Source: Tritrichomonas musculus (Eukaryota; Parabasalia; Tritrichomonadida; Tritrichomonadidae). Taken from it: DNA of 64,000 nt. Location of the stretch: assembly GCA_039105265.1 (NCBI GenBank), contig JAPFFF010000006.1, forward strand, positions 1,612,001-1,676,000, in the 5' to 3' direction. The notes under the pieces are model-generated. The model did not search any database. It was given only the letters and a program-made list of their open reading frames with translations, and was not told the DNA's origin. Shown in pieces: positions 20,837 to 32,600 of the stretch (positions are counted from its first letter, which is position 1; each line of letters begins with the position of its first letter). The position numbers and the translations under genes are program-made.

Positions 20837-22985
20837 TTAATGTTGAATGTTTGATAACATTTGAAGCATATTGTTTTGAATTAATGCTTGCCTCCCTCTT
20901 TGATCTAGGTTAATAACCGAGCAATAATTTAAAGCGCAAGTTTTCATTCTTTCGTTATGGAATAAAACTAATTTGACCATTGGTAAGAAAACTAAATAAT
21001 CAGTAACAAATTTAATTCTACCTAAATAATCAACTAAATAATAGCCTCTTAGTTGAACTCCTTCATTATCACTATCATTTGCTATTTTCAAAAAGTTTGA
21101 AATAAAGCCAGAATTTGATAAAGCAGTTATAAAATCAGAATTGGCAGGAAGATTTCTAATTGTTAAGTAAAAAGCATCAATAACGCTAAGTTGTGTTTTA
21201 TCAATCGCTTGATTTAATACACTTGCAAATATCTGATTACATTTTACTAATTGCTGTCTATTTGCATTTTATTGCATTAAAATAAGTACAATTTTAAGAG
21301 ATGTTTCGATACTAACAAGACCAGGTGCCATCCATATGCTAGGCTTTGCCAATAAAATTTGGGATACATTATTATGCCTTGATAACATTAAAATTGCATT
21401 TTGTGCTAATTTAGCGCGCTTTGTTTCTTTTAAAATAAATTCAATAAGCCTTTGAGTTATTTTTACAGGTCTTGTAAAGCAGAGAAGTTGTAACGTTTTG
21501 GGTCGAATCATATGATCTTCAAGATGACGACAAAAAACATCGCACTCAAATGGAATTATTGGAGGTCGGAGCATTATAAGTGCATTGTAAGTTGAAATGA
21601 TGCAATCGTTCGAACTACTGGATAAACAAGATTATTTTGGCGCGCTTTTGATTAATTTGTAAACAGTATGAATGAGAGGAAATGAAGCATTATTTTGTAT
21701 AAGTAAATTTGATTGTATGAGAAGGAAATCAAGAAGTTTTCTATACGTCTCGACGTCCAGTTTATTTGAGGCATATACAGAAATGAGACGGATTACCTTG
21801 ATTGAATATTGCGATGTTAGTGTTTCTAAGATTTTGAATAAAGAAGGTGTTAATGAGCCTGGTGAAACTGAAAAAATGGGAATTAAAATGCTTAAGCAAA
21901 GTTCTGAATAATATTCATTCAAAAAAGGAAGATTCTATATATGATTTGTTTGGATGTATATTTGAACACATTTTGGATTTAGAGTAATAAAATTGTAATA
22001 TTTCAAAAAGGCCTGTAAATTTTCGCTCATCTGAATCATCCTTTAATAATTCATTAACTCCTTCGAAAAAAGGTTGACAATTTGTTTCATCTAATGAACT
22101 AGTGTATTCTAATATCTCTTTCAAAGTTGAAAAAAGTAGGAATGTCTGAAACATTACGGAAATCTTTTTTTTTTAGATCCATGCATTTTCATCCATTCAT
22201 ATGAGACCACAGAGTCTTTGGCTAATAAATTAATATCAGTATTGGAAAACAAAACCTTTTTGGAAGTAAATAATTCATATATTTTATGAAATGATAGTCT
22301 CTCTTCAGGATCTGAGCTCCAACATAATTCAATGAGTTTTTTCAAATGTTTTGGCGTTTCTTCTGGAATTTTGGGTCGTTCACAATTTTTTTTAATTCTA
22401 AATTCATATTCACTTGGATTGATATCTAAATAAGGGCACTGCTCAGTTAAGAGCTCCCATAAGATAATTCCAAAAGAATAAACGTCTGTTTTAGGTATCA
22501 TAAAATCGTCTTCATCGTCATACAATTCAGGTGGTGTCCACAGATTGTTTTCAATTTTATTAATCTGATTGTAATTAGGAAAATAATCTGAGTAAGGGTG
22601 TGAGCTAAAATTACCTAATTTTGGATAATCGTTATCATATAAATAAATATTTTCTGAGGAAAGATCATAATTAACTATGTTCATTGAATGTAAATACATC
22701 ATACTACTCGCAATACAAATAACAATAATTGATTATTCAGATCCCAATAAAGGTTTTTTAAATGCTCGTTTATTTATTCGATCATAAAGAGTCGATATAA
22801 GCGTATTTTTTGTAATGAATGAAAATGTTAATTTATAAGTAAAGCAATAATATGGGACCACAAAAGGATGCGATAAATTCAATAAAAACCGTGCTTCTGA
22901 TATATAATATTGAACTTGTTCTTCTGTTAAGGATCTTTTAAAAATCTCCTAGATGTTAAAAAAATTGAATTATTATTAGATGCTA
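20837..22985 (-). pseudogene. Decayed large protein kinase gene
   Basis: Reading leftward, an N-lobe remnant (SEARFLLNLSHPFVVPYYCF) is followed by an in-frame TAA near 22723. A C-lobe in the 22154-22702 frame follows (DVYSFGIILWELLTEQ). The glycine loop and VAIK lysine are not recognisable, the HRD region reads VNYDLSSEN, and DFG is replaced by LGNF. Helical repeat-like C-terminal regions continue in shifted frames at 21915-22154, 21632-21922, 21269-21574 and 20837-21091. This matches the layout of large trichomonad kinases with HEAT-like tails. Several stops and frameshifts make it a pseudogene. Confidence 0.85.
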
Positions 22986-23084
22986 AACTGATTGTATTGA
23001 GAAAGCCATATGGACCTCGTCGATTTTTCTTAATAAACGTGTATCTACTTTACCAAAATTATTCCCCAGACAGTGTATAATTCA

Positions 23085-23160
23085 AAAATGACCGAAAAAT
23101 CGGGCCTTAACCGGCACCCACGGAGACGCGTCGATTAACACCATCCCCGTTGTATTTTAT
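23085..23160. other. GC-rich island of unknown nature
   Basis: About 75 bp including ACCGGCACCCACGGAGACGC, with far higher GC than anything within several kb. It falls between the kinase pseudogene and a membrane-protein gene. It does not read as protein in any frame for long, and I could not fit it to a tRNA or 5S rRNA. It could be a structural RNA or a transposon scrap. Confidence 0.35.
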
Positions 23161-23377
23161 CAAAAAAATTAAAAAACGAAGTGCACTGCGCTACACACCA
23201 TATGTGCATAATTGAAAATAGTATGAAATAATATTACATAATCTAATTGAGAGGATTTTTTTTTAAATTGTTGATTTGTTCTTATGATATATTTTGTGAA
23301 AACCAAAATTTTACATTATTCAAAATAGTGATCGGAAATCTAAATTTTTCAATTGATACATACATAATATTTTATTG

Positions 23378-24103
23378 ATGGAAAACAAAATTTTAAACAC
23401 GAAAAAGAAAATTCTTGCTAATTCCATTTTGATTGCTCTTTATCTTATTCTTGCCTCTCATTTTTCAGCTCCATTTTTATTAAATTTATTTGCATTTTCA
23501 ATAAAAACTTTTCGACTTTCATTTTATTTGATTTTAATGTTTGTCACGCCATCTCTGACAGAGTTAAATCCATGGATATTAATTTTTGATCTTTTACCTA
23601 ATTTCTTATTTGGATTTGATGTTGAAACAGCGCTAGGATCTAAAAAGTATGCATTATCCTTATTATTTTCTGCTATTTTAACAAATTCCCTCACAATCGC
23701 CACAGCTTTCGTTCTCAATCAATTTTTTAGCTTCTTAAGGCCTGATTATTGTTTTGCTTCTGCAGCACCTCTTGTACTATTCTGCTTATCGTCTTTTGGA
23801 TTGTTTTATAACTCCCCGATTGGCAAATTTTCAAGTCTTGCTCCTTTTGGAATAATTTTTTTTGTCTTAATTCACCTTATTTTTGGTATTTTTACGCATG
23901 CCATTCATATTTTTAATTTAATTTACGCAATTATTGTTAATTATGCAATACTCAAATGGATCCACCCAGTATTAACAATTACTAATTATTTTGCATTATT
24001 TTATCCTCATTATTCAAATAAATATTCGTTAATTCTTCCTAATGATGAAAATACAAATCTAGACAATAATAATTCGATTATTGATGTTAATTCAGAAATT
24101 TAA
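23378..24103 (+). CDS. Multi-pass membrane protein, TMEM115/rhomboid-like
   Basis: 241 aa with about five or six hydrophobic segments, starting at the ATG at 23378 (MENKILN). The stretch VETALGSKKYALSLLFSAIL resembles the position in TMEM115 and other rhomboid-like proteins where an acidic-...-WGS(K/R) motif precedes a membrane helix. No Ser-His rhomboid catalytic pair is evident, so it would be a non-proteolytic member. TMEM115 relatives act in the Golgi. A hydrophilic Asn/Asp-rich C-terminus probably faces the cytosol. Assignment rests on hydropathy pattern and one weak motif. Confidence 0.55.
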   Translation: MENKILNTKKKILANSILIALYLILASHFSAPFLLNLFAFSIKTFRLSFYLILMFVTPSLTELNPWILIFDLLPNFLFGFDVETALGSKKYALSLLFSAILTNSLTIATAFVLNQFFSFLRPDYCFASAAPLVLFCLSSFGLFYNSPIGKFSSLAPFGIIFFVLIHLIFGIFTHAIHIFNLIYAIIVNYAILKWIHPVLTITNYFALFYPHYSNKYSLILPNDENTNLDNNNSIIDVNSEI

Positions 24104-24279
24104 TTTAGCTTGTGCACTTTCTCTAATTGATATATACCTAGCCAATGTTGTTCTTTACTTATATTTATTGTTTGTTTATTTATTTTAAAAAACTTATACA
24201 GACAAAAGCAAAAATATTGTATATTAAATAGTATTCTATTCTTTTCACTTTATTATTATTACATTTTGATATTTTTAAC

Positions 24280-24490
24280 AATAATGATGATTGGTTCGGC
24301 ACAAATGATAGAAATTTGGCTGTTCGTTACAATATTGCTCCTATTTACATTAACAGACAGGAAACCTTACCGGTGTATCTTTTAAAGGCACTTGAATACA
24401 TTCTGTATTCATGTATTTTTTATAATAATTCTGATATGATTCCGATTCCCTGTCGTGTATCTTCGAAATATTGTTGTTCGTTAATACACA
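24280..24490 (+). pseudogene. Inverted fragments of the adjacent kinase gene
   Basis: The plus strand at about 24283-24357 reads NNDDWFGTNDRNLAVRYNIA and then PIYIN. This is clearly homologous to NNYDWFHPNDRNIVVRYSMA in the C-terminal part of the kinase at 24601-26396, which is on the opposite strand. A second 20-bp identity (CGAAATATTGTTGTTCGTTA) lies near 24465-24484. No intact frame spans it. It is a relic of an inverted paralog. Confidence 0.65.
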
Positions 24491-24600
24491 GAGTATCTTT
24501 AAAAACATTAATATTGAAGGTATAAAAATAAAAAACAAGAAGTATATAGTAATGGATAAAAACAAAATTTAATAAACAAAAAAAACTAATTTTTTTTTTT

Positions 24601-26396
24601 CTACATTGGATTGCAATTTTGATCAGGCGAATAATCTTCTCCGATTATATTTTTTTGTGTATGGTCCAATGTATTAAAATCATCGAGCTCCTTGTCAGAT
24701 ACAATCTTGATTTCAGAGCTCAGCATGTTTCTAATCATTTCAAAGAAACTAAAGAAATCTTCTGCAGTTCCTCTTATCATTTTAATGCACAAATTGATAG
24801 TAGTTCCATTTTCATTAAATATTCCCTGTAAGTTAATGTAAATTGGAGCCATGCTGTAACGAACAACAATATTTCGATCATTTGGGTGAAACCAATCGTA
24901 ATTATTCGAAGTGAAGAAAGTTTGCAACGATGTCATTAAAGATGGCATAGTCATAACCAAGTTTCGAACGTTTTGTTCTTGCTCATAAATGATCGGCATC
25001 GGAGTTGGAACCCAATCTGAATTGTAAATTGTAAGTGAGTTTCCTATTGGTGAACTACAAGATGGTGGTGATTTAACTTCAAATGGATCTTCAAGAAGAG
25101 CGTCGTAATCAACAGGAAAAACAAATGGATGTTCAAAGAAAAGTTGTTCATCTGATGATCGTTTACTAATCAAAGTTTGTCCCCATGGAAGTGTATCTGG
25201 ATCAAAAGGCTCTGTTAACATTAAGAAAAACACTTTAGCCATGTTTGGCAAAGTTGACTGAAGTTGTTTAATTAATTGTTCTCGATCTCGAAATCCAATA
25301 TGGTTTAACGAGTCTAATATTAGTTCGTTTTCAGCCGTAATTATTATAGGATTACTGAGTTTTGGTAGCGGAAAAGGGGTGGGCAAAATGTAATTGATTG
25401 GAAGGCCAATTTGAGTAGCAGGATGCTCTTTGATTTGTTCTATTGTTATTCGTCGTGTAGGATCTACAGTAAGAATTCGTTTGATAAGATCTTGAATATT
25501 TAAATCAAGATTACTTGGTAGATGAAATTTACCTTTTCGAATCTTTTTAATTGTTTTTCGAATTGATTCATCGTCAAAAGGAAGTGATCCCTGTATGTTA
25601 GTTGAATATTAACTATATTTATTTTTTATTTTTATTTTACACAAACTAATAAAACAAAAATAAAAAATAAAAGTAAAATACATACTGTCAACATTGCATA
25701 TAATATAACGCCGCTACTCCAAACATCTGCAGCGCAACCATCATATGATATCCCTTTGGTTACTTCTGGTGCAGCATAATGAGGTGAACCACATGAAGTG
25801 TGGGCAATGTTGTCAGGCATCCAGCATGCAAAGCCAAAATCAGCGATAAGAACTTGATTAGCATAATCTAACAAAATATTTTCTGGTTTTAAATCTCGAT
25901 GACATATTCCATGCATATGTAAATATTCAAGTCCATAAATAATTTGTCTAAAATAATTAAAAGCTTGGGGAACTGATAAAGATTGTATCATATCAAAAAG
26001 CGATCCTTTTGAAGCGTATTGTTCAACAAGATAAATGCAATTTTCACTTTCTATTACTTCAATAAGCCCCAAAATACTTGGATGATCAATAAGACGCATT
26101 AAGGCTATTTCACGTAGAATTTTTTGATGTAAACTTGGTTGATTTTTAAAAATTGATTTTTTGATGATTTTTATTGCCACGTGTTGTTCTGTTTGAATAC
26201 TACACGCGAGTTTAACTTTTCCTGTTGCTCCAGCACCAAGAGTTTTTTCAATTATATAATTCCCGATTTTTTTCTGTGTTTTCATTAATTTCTGGAAAAA
26301 AAGACTCAAATTTCGATCGACTAAGGTCAATTTAAAGGTATTTTTCATTGCATCAAAAATCTCTTCAATTTTTAAAAATTGAAGGTATTTTTTCAT
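24601..26396 (-). CDS. CAMK/SNF1-like protein kinase, two exons
   Basis: Exon 1 is 26396-25686 and exon 2 is 25590-24601, giving 566 aa. Motifs are GAGATGKV (glycine loop), VAIKIIKK, HRDLKPENILL, IADFGFA, CGSPHYAAPE, ADVWSSGVILYAMLT and, across the splice, GSLPFDDE. The CGSPHYAAPE segment is typical of SNF1/AMPK and BRSK-like CAMK kinases. The C-terminal 250 residues after the kinase domain may be regulatory. A fragment of them is duplicated at 24280. Splicing joins subdomain IX exactly in phase 0. The start could instead be Met38 (26285), just before the conserved domain. Confidence 0.9.
25591..25685 (-). other. 95-nt spliceosomal intron
   Basis: The 5' site is GTATGT. The 3' end is ACTAACATACAG, in which the branch-point motif ACTAAC abuts the acceptor as in known trichomonad introns. 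It interrupts the kinase between YAMLT and GSLPF. Reading through it would give a premature stop after 17 hydrophobic residues. Confidence 0.93.
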
Positions 26397-26583
26397 ATCT
26401 TGAATCTCTTCAATTATTTTTAATTGATTGATTGGGTTTGTTTTATTGACTCATATTTTGAGTTTATTGATTCTGTTAAAAAAATTCAAGATATAAATAG
26501 TTTTATATTAAAGAGTAAAATAGAGTTATAAATATTCGATTTCATAACAAAGTTTAATATAAAAAGTATAAGATTTGTCTAAG

Positions 26584-27936
26584 TTATTTACCTTCTGGTT
26601 CTAATCCGAATGATTCGCGAACTTCATTCATATCAACATCATCGAATTTTATTCCTTCTTCCGCTGGTCTTGCTTGATAAGTACTTTCAAAACCGAAAGC
26701 AGCTTCTAAAGCAAGTTCTGTAAATTGACGGCTGCTATTCATTACTTCGCCAATCTTGCCTTTCATTGCATCTAATGCGCTTCTATCAAATGTTATTTCA
26801 ATCTTTTTAATTTCGATTCCATGCTTTGAAACACGACGTGCAAAAATTTCTTCGTTTGGAGAAAGAAGAAGAAGAGATCGACCAGATTTTTCATTTCTTG
26901 CAGTTCTTCCAGCTCTATGAACATAATCTTTAACACGGTCGGGTGGACCAAGAGAAATTGACCAATCAACATCTGGAAAATCGAGACCACGAGAGCCAAC
27001 ATTTGTAGCAAATAAAACATGCGTTTCATTTCTGTTAAATTTCACAAATGCGAGATTTCTTTCTGCTTGATTTAATTCGCCATGAAGAGCATCGCAGGAA
27101 ATATCAAGAGCATTCATCAATCTTGTGAGAAATTCTGCTTCTTTTCTGTTTGATACAAAGCAAACAACACGTTTTTTCATTTGTAATAATTGAAAGAGAA
27201 TGTTTCCGAGAACTACGATACGATCACTGAAAGGAACGATAGCAAAGCAATGATCTAATGTTGTAACTATTGATGCATTTGATGGGCAGCAAAAAATTGG
27301 TGGTCTGGTTATATTTAATTTCATTAAACCTTCAACATCTTTAGTAAGTGTAGCTGAAAAAAGCGCTATTTGTGGTGGATTCTTGATGTATTCGAAAATT
27401 GAATATAAATCGTTTGTGAAGCCAGCTTCAAGCATGCGATCTGCTTCATCAATAACAAGAAATTGAAAATGATTGAGCTTAACATATCCGCCCTCAAGGT
27501 GTTGTTTGAGTTTTCCAGGTGTAGCAATGAGTAAATTAGCGCCTTTTGTGCGAAGTTGGTATGCTTCATCTTTAAATCCTTTTGAACCACCAATAATAGG
27601 CATTACTGTTGGAGATATCTCTTTCATAAGGTCTTTTGCAACACTAAATGTTTGAAGTGCAAGTTCTCGAGTTGGTGATAAAATAATAGAAATTGTGCCA
27701 TAGGCTGGACGTGCTCGAGAGCAAGTTAACAATTCTATAGCAGGAACAAGAAACGCAAGCGTTTTTCCACTTCCAGTTGGAGAAGCTCCAAGAACATTTC
27801 GTCCAGCTAATAAATGAGGAATTGCTTGAGATTGAATTGGTTTCAAATGTGTAAATTTTGAGTTTGTTAATGCTTTTTTCAATCCTTTACTAATTGGTAG
27901 TTCTTCAAAGGTCTTTGGATTCAACGAAATCGACAT
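26584..27936 (-). CDS. DEAD-box RNA helicase, Has1/DDX18-like
   Basis: 450 aa with the full motif series: Q-motif region (HLKPIQSQAIP), ASPTGSGKT, SPTRELALQ, GG, IATPGK (Lys where Arg is usual), VIDEADRML, SAT, and in domain 2 CFVSNRKEAEF, NVGSRGLDFP and HRAGRTAR. The closest pattern I know is Has1/DDX18 (LAFLVPAIELL, then LIATPGKL and DEADRMLEAGF), a helicase of large-subunit ribosome assembly in the nucleolus. It is shorter than yeast Has1 and lacks its N-terminal extension. The ATG at 27936 follows AATCAAA. Subfamily assignment is less certain than the DEAD-box call. Confidence 0.92.
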   Translation of the reverse strand: MSISLNPKTFEELPISKGLKKALTNSKFTHLKPIQSQAIPHLLAGRNVLGASPTGSGKTLAFLVPAIELLTCSRARPAYGTISIILSPTRELALQTFSVAKDLMKEISPTVMPIIGGSKGFKDEAYQLRTKGANLLIATPGKLKQHLEGGYVKLNHFQFLVIDEADRMLEAGFTNDLYSIFEYIKNPPQIALFSATLTKDVEGLMKLNITRPPIFCCPSNASIVTTLDHCFAIVPFSDRIVVLGNILFQLLQMKKRVVCFVSNRKEAEFLTRLMNALDISCDALHGELNQAERNLAFVKFNRNETHVLFATNVGSRGLDFPDVDWSISLGPPDRVKDYVHRAGRTARNEKSGRSLLLLSPNEEIFARRVSKHGIEIKKIEITFDRSALDAMKGKIGEVMNSSRQFTELALEAAFGFESTYQARPAEEGIKFDDVDMNEVRESFGLEPEGK

Positions 27937-28222
27937 TTTGATTCGACCATTAATATTTTGAATGAAAAATAATCGTTTAAAATTTTTCTTCTTAACAAAA
28001 TGATTTGCATATTATCTATAGATATCTCGGATATTTTAAATGTATTTGTGAAAGAAAAAATCTAATGTGATGAAAATCATTTATTTATATGTTAATACAA
28101 TAAAATAATAATATAAAAGTTATAAGAAGTTCATTTTAAAATATCATATTATATATGTTAACTAGATTGGAAAATTATTGTTAACATTATAATAAAAGAA
28201 AAATCGTTAGATTTTCAAATAA

Positions 28223-29197
28223 ATGGAATCTAATGATCACATAGTATTATGTTTTACTCCATATTCAAATTTTTCGATTAATACTCAAATTACCTTTGTC
28301 ACTGCGCATACTCCATCCGGTAAAACGCCAGCATTTACAGATAAACCTGCTGAATTCCCTAAAATACCAACGACACCGACAACAATGAAATATATACAGC
28401 CTTTATTAAATAGAATCATTAATCAAAAAGATGCATTCGACTTTCTTCGTCCTGTAGATCCAATAGTTGACCGAGCAGAAAAATACCGTGATCAAATCGA
28501 ACGCCCAATTGACCTTGGATTGATGCGTACGCAAGCATTACAAGGAAATTATGCTACTTTTGAACAGTTTGAGGCAGATATGGAACTCCTCGTTCAAAAT
28601 GCTACGTCATTTAATCCAGTTACTCATCCAGTACATCAAGAAGCTATACGTTTATCATATTTTTTCAGAGATTATCTTCTTAAAATAGAGGCAAATCCTG
28701 AGCAATCGCCATTTGAAGTCAATGCTAATGAAGTAAGGTATGAAAAACAAGCAGATACTCTAATTGGCCAAGCAATTAATCAGTACAATAGAGCAAAGAA
28801 AGAACGAGAACGAGAATCGCGATCAAATGATCAGATGAAAGCTAAAATTCCACAAAGGCAAGCAAAGAAAGTTACAGAAGCAGAAATAGATAATATTATT
28901 CAAGAGATTAAAAAAATGAAAAGTAGTTCATTGATTGGAGTTGTGGAAATAATTGCAAGAAAACAATTCAAGCCACAATTACTGCCTTTAACAGTTGATC
29001 TCTCATTAAATGATGAAGAAGTTATCGAGGCGCTAAAAGATTATGTAAATCAGTGTAAAGATGGAACTGGAAATTTTTATTACTCATGGAGACCTCAACT
29101 TCCAGACGATCTTCAAGAAGTTCGCGATAAATATGAAATAGAACTTTTAGACTGGCTTAAACCACCACCGGAAAATGTCATTAATACTATTCAATAA
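28223..29197 (+). CDS. Bromodomain protein with NET-like domain
   Basis: 324 aa. A bromodomain spans roughly residues 45-155: FDFLRPVDPI, then ERPIDLGLMRTQ and VQNATSFNPVTHPVHQEA, with the acetyl-lysine-binding Asn in the FN of the last segment. A region at about 220-285 (TEAEIDNIIQEIKKMKSSSL, then VDLSLNDEEVIEALKDYV) resembles the extraterminal NET domain of BET proteins. So it is a minimal single-bromodomain BET-like chromatin reader, probably nuclear. It is divergent from the helicase gene, and 286 bp of AT-rich promoter sequence separates the two start codons. The ATG at 28223 follows TTCAAATAA. Confidence 0.9.
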   Translation: MESNDHIVLCFTPYSNFSINTQITFVTAHTPSGKTPAFTDKPAEFPKIPTTPTTMKYIQPLLNRIINQKDAFDFLRPVDPIVDRAEKYRDQIERPIDLGLMRTQALQGNYATFEQFEADMELLVQNATSFNPVTHPVHQEAIRLSYFFRDYLLKIEANPEQSPFEVNANEVRYEKQADTLIGQAINQYNRAKKERERESRSNDQMKAKIPQRQAKKVTEAEIDNIIQEIKKMKSSSLIGVVEIIARKQFKPQLLPLTVDLSLNDEEVIEALKDYVNQCKDGTGNFYYSWRPQLPDDLQEVRDKYEIELLDWLKPPPENVINTIQ

Positions 29198-29696
29198 ATA
29201 TATATATAGTTATAATTGTATGATTTATTTCATCTTATAAACTATTATTTTACATCAAAAGATGTTGATGATTATCAATTTATTTTTTGAAGATAAAAAA
29301 CTTAGTGGAGGCCTGTAAATTCAATTGATAGTAAGTTAATTTTTGTAATACGCAAATTTAAATGTTAAAGAACTTTGATAAAAATTCAAAAGCATTATTC
29401 TTATTGAAGTGATTCATTATTACATGTAGCATGAGAATGAATTTCATCTCTTTAATAAAATATATGAATATGAACAAGCCTTTTCAATGATGAAAGTATG
29501 AAAGTATAGTAAATCATAAAAAAAAACAAAAAATTCAAATAATCAATATTGTAAGGTTGAGTGAAATTAAAAATGCACATTCTTTATAAGGTTAGTGATT
29601 GATGAGTTATTAATGAGTAAAATTAATATAAAAATACATAAATATTTAAATAATATATTATATAATAATAACAAAAATAAAATAAATAATAAATAT
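29198..29696. other. AT-rich intergenic between convergent genes
   Basis: 499 bp between two stop codons. A short run of ATGAAAGT repeats lies near 29490-29505. No gene or RNA seen. Confidence 0.5.
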
Positions 29697-32600
29697 TCAT
29701 TGCCTTGGTGTAATAGGAATAGAAAGAACTTTCTTTCTAGTTGAAGCGAAAGCTGTTGTAGGGCGAGCTGTTCTTGAGGTTTTTATTCCACCGTATGTGT
29801 AACTCTTTTTCTGAAGTGCAGTCAATGGCTTATTCCAAGGTTCTTTCTTTTGAATTGCTGGAGAAGTTTTATGCATATTTTTATCTTTTTTCAAGATATT
29901 GACATTTTGGATCTGTCTTGAAAATCGAATCTGTAGATTTTCAAGCTGAACCTTTACTTCCTTAATTAATGTTTCACTAAATAAGTTATGACATTCGACG
30001 ACAATTGTTAATAATGCAATTGATGATCCGACGATTTGATGGTTATCATCAACTTCAGCCAAATGGCGTTCTCTTTCCAAAAAGTTTGCAGCCACAAGCT
30101 TATAACACAATTTTTTAGCAGTTTCTATATACTTTTCTCTTAATTTTAGAACTCTTAAAATGAAATACATTGCTTCAGATCTCAAGGGGAAACGATAGAA
30201 CATGCTTAAATTATTGCAAACATCATATTTAACCTCGATTTGATTCCACAACATTTCATTAACAATGACATTTAAAACGTTATCTAAATTGAATTTAATT
30301 TTCAAAATTTGATCGAACATTCTTTTTCTAATTCGACGATCACTTGGATACTTTTCAAATAAGTATTGGAAAGCTGTTTCTTTAGCCACTGTTTGAACCA
30401 CGAAAGTAATACCTTGATGCATTACTCGAGCCCAAATATCATCGAAATCTTGAAGATCGGAATAAATTTTATTATCACGAGATAAAACTTGAAATACATG
30501 AAGAAACATTAATTGAATTGTATGATGAACTTGTGCTGCTGGATGAATAGTAGTTCTACAATAAGGAACTTCACTGACCATTTTTTCTTTCAAAAATTCA
30601 ATTAATTGTTTTGAAGGATGCTGGCCTTTTCTCCAAAAATAAACGAAAGCTTCGAAAAGTAATTTAATAACTTGGCAAAGTTCGTTTATTGTTTCTTGCT
30701 GAGCCTGATAAGACAGCTCTTTAGATTTGCCTTTAGATTTAACCGACAAAGAAGAAGTATGGAATTGAGGAGCCTTATAGGCCTGTGTATCCAAATTTCT
30801 CGCCACGCTATCGCATTCAGACAAAGTTACTTTAATTACGTAAACCAAGAATTCGCTAGCTTTTTCAATTGGATAATCGGTTATTTTCAAATCAGCTCTC
30901 AAAGAAGTTTGTCTAGTAAAGAAGAAAGCTGTCACTTTTTTTGCCAAAACCAAAACTTCGTAAGCTTCAGAAGGAGGTTCATCTAAAGGCTTCATCTCAA
31001 TTGAAGGCTTTATTTCAATTCCATTTGACATTAAAATTTTATGAAGTTGAGGCGAACTGATCATTACTTCTTGGAGGAAAACGGAAGCATAAGAAACAGC
31101 GTCAGTTACCAAATTATGGAAGATTGTATCTTTACTATTCTCGGCCAATGTGAAGATTATATCGTCATAGACAAGGGACGCAATAGAAGTGATTGATTCG
31201 CCGAACAAAATGTTTCTAATAATTTCAATTGCAGGAAGCTTCAATCCTTCATTCCCACCGGCTTCCAAAGCGGAAGCGCAATGAAGAACAATTGTCGGCA
31301 CATGAAGAGAACTTGAAAGAATTCCGTATGTCACGTCTCCAGGCTTTGCTCTTATTGCTCTAAAAGCGCTGCAAATGAAGGAGCAAGCGTCATTTCGAGT
31401 TGAAGGCATATAAAAGCAATGAATAACTTTTTGAAAGACGTGGAAATCAATGAAAAGACGAACAGTCCAAGTTGTTTGACCGTTACTGAATTTACTAGAC
31501 ATTGTTTTAATTGCATTTGCACGCTGTTTCTCAACAGTGCTACACAAAGCATGAGCAAATGCATAAACAGCATCGGAAAAAGAAAGGAAATTATCAAAAT
31601 AACCGTCACTGTGTTCAGTTGTTCGTTTTAATGATTTCATTATGAATGGCGCTGCATCTAGAACATATTTAACAAGACTATGTAACTTGCTGTGTGTGTA
31701 GACATATAAGGCAGCATTGTCTTTACTAACTAGTTGTGACTTGTCAATGCCTGAAGCTTCAATAACAGACGATGTAAAACGAAGCTGTGGTGTTCCTGCA
31801 TACAAAGAAAGAAGAGACATAACAACCTCATCTACATGAAGAACAAGTGCTCCTGTTCCTTTCTCAACACTACTAACAAAACGAGTAAAGAACTTATGAA
31901 GTGCATCGAAACATTCATTCTCATAATTAATCGTTGGTGTCACGTTATTAATAGTTATAGTAGAACTAATTCGCTCAAGGACAAATGTCACCAACTTCTC
32001 AATAAATTTCAGTTGAAAAAGTGACGCTATCACTTTTTCAGTGGCCTTTGAATCTAACGGAAATGCATAAGGCGCATCGTCATCTATTTGTTCTTGAAAA
32101 AACAACAACGATGAGATAATTCCAATTGCAAATGGAAACGTTTCTTCACTGAGTCTGTTCATGACAGGCTGAAAGAACTGTGACACGAAAACATTTGGAT
32201 CAGGAGTTCTCATGTAATTGTCCAAAATGTCGGTTATTTGGGCGGTTTGATTGAATGGATACGTCTTCAATAACTCTTCAACAGTTGGTCTCTTTTCTGG
32301 CTCAATTTGAAGACATGCAGCTATGATATCAATGAACATCTTGGACTCGTCAAAGGTCGCCTTCGCATTCTTGAAAGGAAGCAGTTTATAATTGTTCAAT
32401 TCAAGAATCGTTGGCGGATAATAACTGCAGTTTGTGGTGTTGATTAATCCATTCTTTTGCTCAGCTGGCATTGTAAAGAAGCACTCGCCGCGATCGCCAG
32501 TGCATCTTTCTTTTTCACTCACCAAGGGAGCGTCCTTCATCCAGTCGTAAAAGAAGATCGGACGAGGATAAAGAGGCGGATCATCGAGTGGATTCGAACT

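Noticed and set aside
23085-23160. 5S rRNA or tRNA in the GC-rich island
   Set aside because: I could not fit a cloverleaf or the internal promoter boxes, so I left it as unknown.
24601-25386. A separate gene downstream of the kinase
   Set aside because: It is exon 2 of the kinase. The intron signals and the phase-0 joining of GSLPFDDE to the kinase domain are clear.
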